NCBI GenBank assembly: GCA_011390035.1
Contig: JAABTE010000195.1
Location: forward strand, 1-5,172
Direction of reading: 5' to 3'
Length of the DNA stretch: 5,172 bases
From: Desulfobacteraceae bacterium
GTDB lineage: Bacteria; Desulfobacterota; Desulfobacteria; Desulfobacterales; JAABSP01
The position numbers and the translations under genes are program-made. The first letter of the stretch is position 1. The number at the start of each line of letters is the position of its first letter. Below, piece by piece: positions 1-3,661 of this stretch. Below the pieces are notes generated by a model. That model did no database searches, was not told where the DNA came from, and worked only from the letters and a program-made list of their open reading frames with translations.

Positions 1-826
1 CCTGCTCCATGGCCGCCGGCGTCTTTCCGAAACGCTCCGGCGCCCCCAGGCGCCGGGCCTCGTCCGCATCCATGGCGCCGCCCATCAGCCAGTTGGTGGC
101 GGCCAGCCTCCGGTCGGGCATGGCGTACTGGAACAGCACGCGCAGGAAGATCCGGGGGATTTCCGGAAACCGTCCCAGGATATAATCGATCCGGATGTCG
201 TCGGGCGGCGGACCATTGGCCCCGGCGATCCGGCCGGCCACCGCCTTGAACACCTCCCCGGCGCGGGAAAAAAATCCCGCCCCCGGCCGCTGGTTTTTCA
301 GGATTCTGGCGGAATCGCCGCGGATGCGGGAAAAAAGGGACCCGAGCCCCGGGGTTGCCGGCACCGCCCCTCCCTTTGCTGCCTCCCTGGCCACCCCCTC
401 CAGGATGATGTCGAGCTGGGTGCGGCCGGCGCCCGCGGAATGGCACAGGTTTACAGTGATCTCCCGGAGCAGATAGCGAAAGGGCCGCTCCGGGTCCTCT
501 ATGGGCTGGATATAGGCAAAGGAGAAGGGATGGCCCGCGTCCCGGCCGTGGTTCAGAATCCGCCGGATCAGGTGGGTCTTGCCTCCCCCCACCTCGCCGA
601 AAATCAGGCCGGCGCAGGGCAGCTCCGGATGACGCGCCTTCTGCCGGATCAGGCCCAGGGCCCCCTCGGACGCCGCCGCGTTGATGGCCGCAACGTCGGC
701 GTAGCCTCGGTCCCAAGGGTTTCCCACGCTGGACGATGTGAAGGGATTTTCCGCCCGCAACAGCGAAAAGAGCCGCTCCTCCCGGCTTTCAGCCCCGTCC
801 TGGGCTCCTTCATTCGCCCGCCCCAT
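1..826 (-). CDS. P-loop ATPase, C-terminus cut off by window edge
   Basis: This is an incomplete leftward gene; 275 codons are visible from an ATG at 826 and the 3' end lies outside. A Walker A motif, GEVGGGKTH, sits at residues 77-85 (Lys83), preceded by a hydrophobic strand (CAGLIF), so the protein should bind and hydrolyse ATP. Before it come paired NPF and NPW motifs (residues 27-29 and 36-38) and a helix ending in ARHPELPC. After the P-loop the sequence looks like an alpha/beta AAA+ or STAND-type core (FSFAYIQP, then RIFLRVLFQYAMPDRRLAATNWL). No Walker B or sensor residues are visible; they probably lie beyond the edge. The start is well supported: GGAGG lies five bases upstream, inside the last codons of the preceding gene, and only two bases separate that gene's stop from this ATG, so the two are probably translationally coupled. 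A DNA-linked role is inferred from the winged-helix partner. I do not recognise a named family. Confidence 0.82.
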   Translation of the reverse strand, partial: MGRANEGAQDGAESREERLFSLLRAENPFTSSSVGNPWDRGYADVAAINAAASEGALGLIRQKARHPELPCAGLIFGEVGGGKTHLIRRILNHGRDAGHPFSFAYIQPIEDPERPFRYLLREITVNLCHSAGAGRTQLDIILEGVAREAAKGGAVPATPGLGSLFSRIRGDSARILKNQRPGAGFFSRAGEVFKAVAGRIAGANGPPPDDIRIDYILGRFPEIPRIFLRVLFQYAMPDRRLAATNWLMGGAMDADEARRLGAPERFGKTPAAMEQ

Positions 827-828
827 CC

Positions 829-1842
829 TCACCTCCCCCAACAGGTCAGATTGATGTGCAGCAGACCGTTTTCATCCACATGGGAATCATCGATCTGCCC
901 ATCCGTCAGATCGGCGGGATCACCGCCGTGAATCTCCACCAGATAATCGGCCATAAGCGCCAGCAGGGCCGCGTCGAACCGCGCTCTGGACCATCCCAGC
1001 GCCTCCCGCACCCGATAAATCCGGATCATGCCCGCCCCGGTCCGCATGGCCCGGCACGCGGACAGGAACGCCTCCCGGTCCGCAAGGGGCGGGGGACTCG
1101 GCTGCGCCGGGCCGACCGACAAGGACCCCGCGGGCATGGACCCCGCAGGCATGGACCCTGCGGGCAAAAACCCGGCCGACAAGGACCTGGCGGGCATGGA
1201 CCCCGCCGACGAAAACCCGGCCGACAAGGACCCGGCGGGCGATTGCCTTGCGGGCAATGGCCCCGCGTGCGCCGCCGGGACGGTCAGGCACAGCCGATGC
1301 CGCCGGTCCGCAGACGCGGCCAGCGCCCCGTCCGCCAGCATCCGGTTGACCGCCGCCATCAGCGCCGCCTCGCCCACCGGCAGGCGCCGGCACAGCTCCC
1401 TCGAGCAAATTCCGGGCTTGCGCCGGGCCGCCCGCAGGATCAGCTCCGTCACCGGCACATCATACCCGATCCACGCGCCCCCGGAAAGCCGATAGGCCCG
1501 CAGGCCCCGCTCCAGGTAAGGCGACAGCAGCCTAAGCGCCCGCCCCTGGGGCGTCCGGCCCCGAACGATGCCCAGCCGGCGGCGGATGCCCTCGCCCAGC
1601 CCGTCCCGCACGCGGCTTACGGGCAAAAAATCCCGCCCGGACCGGGTCAGAAGCTCGTGGATGCGGCGACTGGGGTCATGGTGGCCTTCCTTTATGGTGT
1701 CCTGGTGGCCTTCCTTTATCTGGTGGCCTTCCTTTATATTATATCGGCCGCCCGTTTTGGATGGACCGTCGTTGTCAGTTCTTTCCACTTTCCCACAACC
1801 CTTATGAATTGGCTCAGGATCACGCATATGGTTTCTCGCCAC
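829..1842 (-). CDS. Multi-winged-helix-like protein with a repetitive hinge, upstream partner of the ATPase
   Basis: The longest reading is 337 residues from GTG 1842; an in-frame ATG lies at 1827, and neither has a convincing ribosome binding site. Residues 38-58 are three IKEGH repeats. About residues 59-125 (RIHELLTRSGRDFLPVSRV onward) and 128-190 (ILRAARRKPGICSREL, then a helix VNRMLADGAL) resemble small helical DNA-binding modules. Residues 193-243 are a low-complexity hinge of five-residue units rich in Ala, Gly, Ser and Pro. Residues 254-337 form a further winged-helix-like module (IYRVREALGWSRARFDAALL) ending in a GGDPADLTDGQIDDS/ENGLLHI tail, a style I associate with DNA-acting conflict-system proteins; this is recollection, not a search. 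It lies two bases upstream of the ATPase gene and overlaps its Shine-Dalgarno, so they form one operon. A DNA-recognition or regulatory role is inferred. The true start may be nearer 1679 (see findings). Confidence 0.75.
   Translation of the reverse strand: MARNHMRDPEPIHKGCGKVERTDNDGPSKTGGRYNIKEGHQIKEGHQDTIKEGHHDPSRRIHELLTRSGRDFLPVSRVRDGLGEGIRRRLGIVRGRTPQGRALRLLSPYLERGLRAYRLSGGAWIGYDVPVTELILRAARRKPGICSRELCRRLPVGEAALMAAVNRMLADGALAASADRRHRLCLTVPAAHAGPLPARQSPAGSLSAGFSSAGSMPARSLSAGFLPAGSMPAGSMPAGSLSVGPAQPSPPPLADREAFLSACRAMRTGAGMIRIYRVREALGWSRARFDAALLALMADYLVEIHGGDPADLTDGQIDDSHVDENGLLHINLTCWGR
1118..1267 (-). repeat. 15-bp tandem repeat (minisatellite), ten units, inside the winged-helix gene
   Basis: Ten consecutive 15-bp units with the plus-strand theme GGCATGGACCCCGCG or GACAAGGACCCGGCG run without a gap. 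Units differ by a few substitutions and none by an indel, so the frame is kept. On the coding (minus) strand they give five-residue units such as AGSMP and AGSLS/AGFLP at about residues 193-243, linking two folded modules. The last two units (towards 1267) are the most degenerate. Arrays of this type can change unit number by slippage, which would lengthen or shorten the hinge without breaking the gene. Confidence 0.9.
1679..1737 (-). repeat. Three copies of a 17-bp direct repeat near the 5' end of the winged-helix gene
   Basis: The plus-strand unit TGGTGGCCTTCCTTTAT occurs exactly at 1679-1695, 1703-1719 and 1721-1737. On the minus strand each copy reads ATAAAGGAAGGCCACCA, containing an AAGGAAGG Shine-Dalgarno-like core. 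Spacings of 24 and 18 bases keep the frame of the long reading (IKEGHQ, IKEGHQDT, IKEGHHDP). The copy nearest the gene body is followed five bases later by an ATG at 1679-1677 that is out of frame with the gene and closes after ten codons (stop 1649-1647). So the repeats may be either coding or a multiplied ribosome binding site. Confidence 0.88.
1738..1743 (-). promoter_or_regulatory. Possible -10 box (TATAAT) just upstream of the 17-bp repeats
   Basis: A consensus TATAAT on the minus strand sits in GC-rich surroundings, immediately upstream of the AAGGAAGG repeats. No good -35 box lies at 16-18 bases (the hexamer at 17 is GTCCAT). The ten bases CGATATAATA containing it also occur exactly at 3330-3321, upstream of the other leftward gene. 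If it is used, transcription would begin at about 1731 and the start codons at 1842 and 1827 could not be used. Confidence 0.35.
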
Positions 1843-2026
1843 TGCGCACCCAAGGCATTCAGATTCCCGGAAAGAGTATCATTGAGTCGGATATTTGTAA
1901 AGAGGGGCGCAGTTAACCTGCTCCGAATTTGGAAAAGATGTACCAATCCTCCTCGAATCCGTCCGGATTGCCCTGGGCCACCACCATCGAGTTCGAATTC
2001 AAGAGGATAGATCCACATGGCTCAGG
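1843..2026. other. Non-coding, AT-richer spacer
   Basis: No supported gene is seen. Short open readings exist on both strands, but they lack ribosome binding sites and recognisable domains. The base composition is visibly more AT-rich than the flanking genes. The only structure noted is a small perfect inverted repeat, AATCCG-TC-CGGATT, at 1956-1969, and a weak TTTACA-like -35 on the minus strand with a poor -10. The spacer lies between two leftward genes and continues into the inverted-repeat element to its right. Confidence 0.6.
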
Positions 2027-2142
2027 TTTTTTAACCCTGCAACGCCGTTTGGGAAAATCAGTCCATCGTATTGTACATGGATAACAATACAAGCCCCATA
2101 TACAGGGCTTCAAAGCACATCTGGCGTTGCAGGGTTAAGAAA
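2027..2142. repeat. 116-bp element bounded by long inverted repeats with two internal hairpins (MITE-like or structured RNA)
   Basis: TTAACCCTGCAACGCC (2031-2046) is matched perfectly by its reverse complement at 2123-2138. The pairing extends outward to 2027 and 2142 with one G-U pair, giving a 20-bp terminal stem. Inside are two abutting hairpins: GTATTGT/ACAATAC (2068-2074 with 2084-2090) and AAGCCC/GGGCTT (2091-2096 with 2105-2110). A short TTTG/CAAA pairing (2048-2051 with 2111-2114) could close a three-way junction. There is no open reading frame of note, no clear target-site duplication, and no T-run after the stem on either strand, so it is not an ordinary intrinsic terminator. It lies between two leftward genes, 37 bases after the stop of the upstream one. 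A miniature mobile element or a processing/attenuation structure are both possible. Confidence 0.7.
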
Positions 2143-2179
2143 AGGGCTGACCGTTGGTTTTCAGGACGACCAATCAGAT

Positions 2180-3238
2180 CTACTGCTTCACCTGATCGCA
2201 GGGCAGCTTGTACTCATCGAATTCGCTCATGAACTCCAGCGCCCGATAGCGGCCGCCCGAATAGGGCTCCTTGAACCGGATCTTGCGGAAATGGCAGTCC
2301 CCGCCCTTTTTATAGGCCACCTGGGTGGCGATGTGCCGCCACAGGATGGCGCCGGAGATCTTGTGCCGCTCCACCCACCAGTCCGGATCGATGATGCGCA
2401 CATCCAGCACATTATATCCCTTGGACTGGGCGATCTTTTTCATCTTTCTTTCAAGGGTGGCGTCCTTCATCCTGGCCGGCTCCATGCGATTGGCCACTGT
2501 GGCGCCCTCGGCGAGCTGCTCGGAGAGCCGGGCGTAAAAGCCGTAGTCGTCGCCGGTGATGTCGAACTGGCCCTCGGCCAGGGTGGCGTAGTTATAAACC
2601 TCCACCTTCACGCGGTGTTTGCCCGGAGACAGCTCGCCCAGCGCCTCCGATAGCAGCACCGGGCCGGTGGGCTTGCTGAAGCTCTTTCCCCACTCGAACC
2701 TGGGGTCGGTGAAGGCGGTCATCTTGTCCGGGGCCGGGGCGATGTCCATGGGAAAGCGGCTCACATCGAAGCCGTCCTTGTTGACGTGCAGGTTCATGGA
2801 CTGCTTGTAGGCGCCGTCCACCCATATCTTGATCTCGATGTTCTTGATCTGGGAGGCGTTTTTAGACACCTGGCCTTTTGTGATGTTGCGGAAGGTGTCG
2901 CTCATCATGACCATGCCGTAAATCGGATCGCCGACAGCGAAGCTGGTTCGGGTGTCCGTCGGCGCGTCCCCTGCAATCGGGGTCCCTGAAAACACCATCG
3001 TGGTGTTGTAAATGGGCGCCAGCCCCGCCAGCGCCCCAGCGGCGCCACCGCCGCCCCCCGACGCCACCGGCCCGGTCACGCTGCCACCGGCCCCGCTGGT
3101 GGCGCCGCCCGACGCCTCGTTGGCGATCTGCCCCAGGGCGCGCTGGACATTCACCTCCTTCAAACAGCCCTGGGTGATCAGCAGCGCGAAAACCATCAGC
3201 GCCGGCAGAGAGAAAACGATTGTCCCTTTTTTAGCCAT
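2180..3238 (-). CDS. Exported protein of unknown function, probable lipoprotein
   Basis: The 352-residue protein starts at ATG 3238, chosen because AAGGTGG lies five bases upstream; an upstream in-frame ATG at 3292 would bury this site and add 18 residues before the signal peptide. The N-terminus is a typical signal peptide: MAKKG, a hydrophobic stretch from about residue 6 to 21, then TQGC with Cys25. That Cys could be lipidated, though Thr at -3 departs from the usual Leu/Val/Ile. Residues about 40-70 are a Gly/Ala/Ser-rich linker, consistent with a membrane-anchored, periplasmic or surface protein. The rest is a beta-rich region (IKNIEIKIWVDGAYKQSMNL, HRVKVEVYNY) followed by a C-terminal domain with WWVERHKISGAILWRHI, then Cys319 and Cys347, which might form a disulphide. 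No catalytic motif is recognised. It is transcribed away from the methyltransferase-kinase gene and has its own promoter-like sequence. Confidence 0.85.
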   Translation of the reverse strand: MAKKGTIVFSLPALMVFALLITQGCLKEVNVQRALGQIANEASGGATSGAGGSVTGPVASGGGGGAAGALAGLAPIYNTTMVFSGTPIAGDAPTDTRTSFAVGDPIYGMVMMSDTFRNITKGQVSKNASQIKNIEIKIWVDGAYKQSMNLHVNKDGFDVSRFPMDIAPAPDKMTAFTDPRFEWGKSFSKPTGPVLLSEALGELSPGKHRVKVEVYNYATLAEGQFDITGDDYGFYARLSEQLAEGATVANRMEPARMKDATLERKMKKIAQSKGYNVLDVRIIDPDWWVERHKISGAILWRHIATQVAYKKGGDCHFRKIRFKEPYSGGRYRALEFMSEFDEYKLPCDQVKQ

Positions 3239-3243
3239 GGCTA

Positions 3244-3258
3244 CCACCTTTCTCCTTT
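3244..3258 (-). promoter_or_regulatory. Ribosome binding site of the exported-protein gene
   Basis: On the minus strand AAGGTGG (3250-3244) ends five bases before ATG 3238. A second purine core, AAAGGAG (3258-3252), lies just upstream at a less favourable distance. This fixes the start that gives a compact signal peptide. Confidence 0.75.
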
Positions 3259-3321
3259 CGAGTTGGATGTTGCATGCCCACAATTTGTGCAAATATCTTA
3301 AAACGGCACATTCTCATACTT

Positions 3322-3350
3322 ATTATATCGACACTGATATTTCAAGAGAA
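3322..3350 (-). promoter_or_regulatory. Candidate promoter for the exported-protein gene
   Basis: The minus strand has a consensus TATAAT (3327-3322). At a 17-base spacing the -35 hexamer is TTCTCT (3350-3345), matching three of six consensus bases. Transcription would begin near 3314, giving a leader of about 76 bases. The ten bases CGATATAATA around the -10 are identical to those upstream of the winged-helix gene at 1746-1737. Confidence 0.5.
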
Positions 3351-3359
3351 ATTTTCCGA

Positions 3360-3389
3360 AAACGGGACTCCGTTTCCAAGATCCCTTGG
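3360..3389. other. Two abutting small hairpins in the divergent intergenic region
   Basis: AAACGG-GACT-CCGTTT (3360-3375) is followed at once by CCAAG-ATCC-CTTGG (3376-3389); both have four-base loops. An alternative longer pairing joins CGGGACT (3363-3369) with AGTCCCG (3429-3435). The arms could be operator half-sites or leader RNA structure. No function can be assigned. Confidence 0.45.
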
Positions 3390-3439
3390 ATGAGCTACAA
3401 GGATTCGGGATAAAAAAGGATTTCTTCCAGTCCCGGAAC

Positions 3440-3541
3440 AAAATCCCTGTAGTTTTAACGATGGAAAAAGACTTGACAGCAACAAAGTCCATTCTTAAAA
3501 AAAATCCCTGCAATTTTAACGATGGAAAAAGACTTGACAGC
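3440..3541 (+). repeat. 41-bp direct repeat, two copies 61 bp apart
   Basis: Copy one (3440-3480) and copy two (3501-3541) match at 39 of 41 bases; the differences are at 3450/3511 and 3452/3513. The shared block begins AAAATCCCTG, continues TTTTAACGATGG and ends AAAAAGACTTGACAGC. The 20 bases between the copies and the sequence after the second copy are not alike. Both copies are oriented towards the rightward methyltransferase-kinase gene. Confidence 0.9.
3473..3501 (+). promoter_or_regulatory. Candidate rightward promoter in repeat copy one
   Basis: A perfect TTGACA (3473-3478) is followed after 17 bases by TAAAAA (3496-3501), four of six -10 matches. It points to the methyltransferase-kinase gene. 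Its -10 lies in the A-rich stretch at the front of repeat copy two. Confidence 0.5.
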
Positions 3542-3562
3542 TTCGACCTTTTAAGATAAGCA
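3534..3562 (+). promoter_or_regulatory. Candidate rightward promoter in repeat copy two
   Basis: A perfect TTGACA (3534-3539) has TAAGCA (3557-3562) at a 17-base spacing, or GATAAG at 15; the -10 match is weak. Because the -35 box belongs to the duplicated block, the gene may have tandem promoters. Transcription from here would leave a leader of roughly 90 bases before GTG 3662. Confidence 0.4.
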
Positions 3563-3661
3563 TCGACCATCCGGACTATTCAACAACTTCGAGCGCCGGC
3601 TCCGGTGGCCAGGATGCGCTCCCGATAAAAAAACACGACCGAAGACAACGGTAAAAACCAG
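3563..3661 (+). other. Leader of the methyltransferase-kinase gene
   Basis: This non-coding leader has a short in-frame reading, ATG 3614 (Met-Arg-Ser-Arg) closed by TAA at 3626-3628, directly followed by a run of A residues. From 3629 the frame is open into the main gene with residues NTTEDNGKNQ before the first usable GTG. No clear Shine-Dalgarno precedes that GTG. Confidence 0.4.

Noticed and set aside
856..2010. A long rightward open frame (384 codons) opposite the winged-helix gene
   Set aside because: It is rich in Arg, Pro, Gly and Gln with no domain pattern, as expected antisense to a GC-rich gene and through its repeats. The leftward frame has helix-turn-helix-like segments and abuts the ATPase.
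1913..2113. Small leftward open frame (66 codons) overlapping the inverted-repeat element
   Set aside because: No ribosome binding site and no recognisable domain, and it runs through one arm of the inverted repeat. The stretch EEDWYIFSKFGAG looks protein-like, but that is too little to call a gene remnant.
2027..2142. Intrinsic terminator for the exported-protein gene, or a tRNA-like cloverleaf
   Set aside because: The stem arms are 76 bases apart and no T-run follows on either strand, so it is not a standard terminator. The size and stems do not match tRNA arms and no CCA or T-loop pattern is present.
3239..3292. Upstream ATG (3292) as the start of the exported-protein gene
   Set aside because: It would place 18 mostly polar residues before the signal peptide and bury the well-placed AAGGTGG site; ATG 3238 fits better.
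3440..3541. Minimal CRISPR array
   Set aside because: Only two repeat copies, a 41-bp repeat with a 20-bp A-rich spacer, no cas genes, and each copy carries a promoter-like TTGACA.
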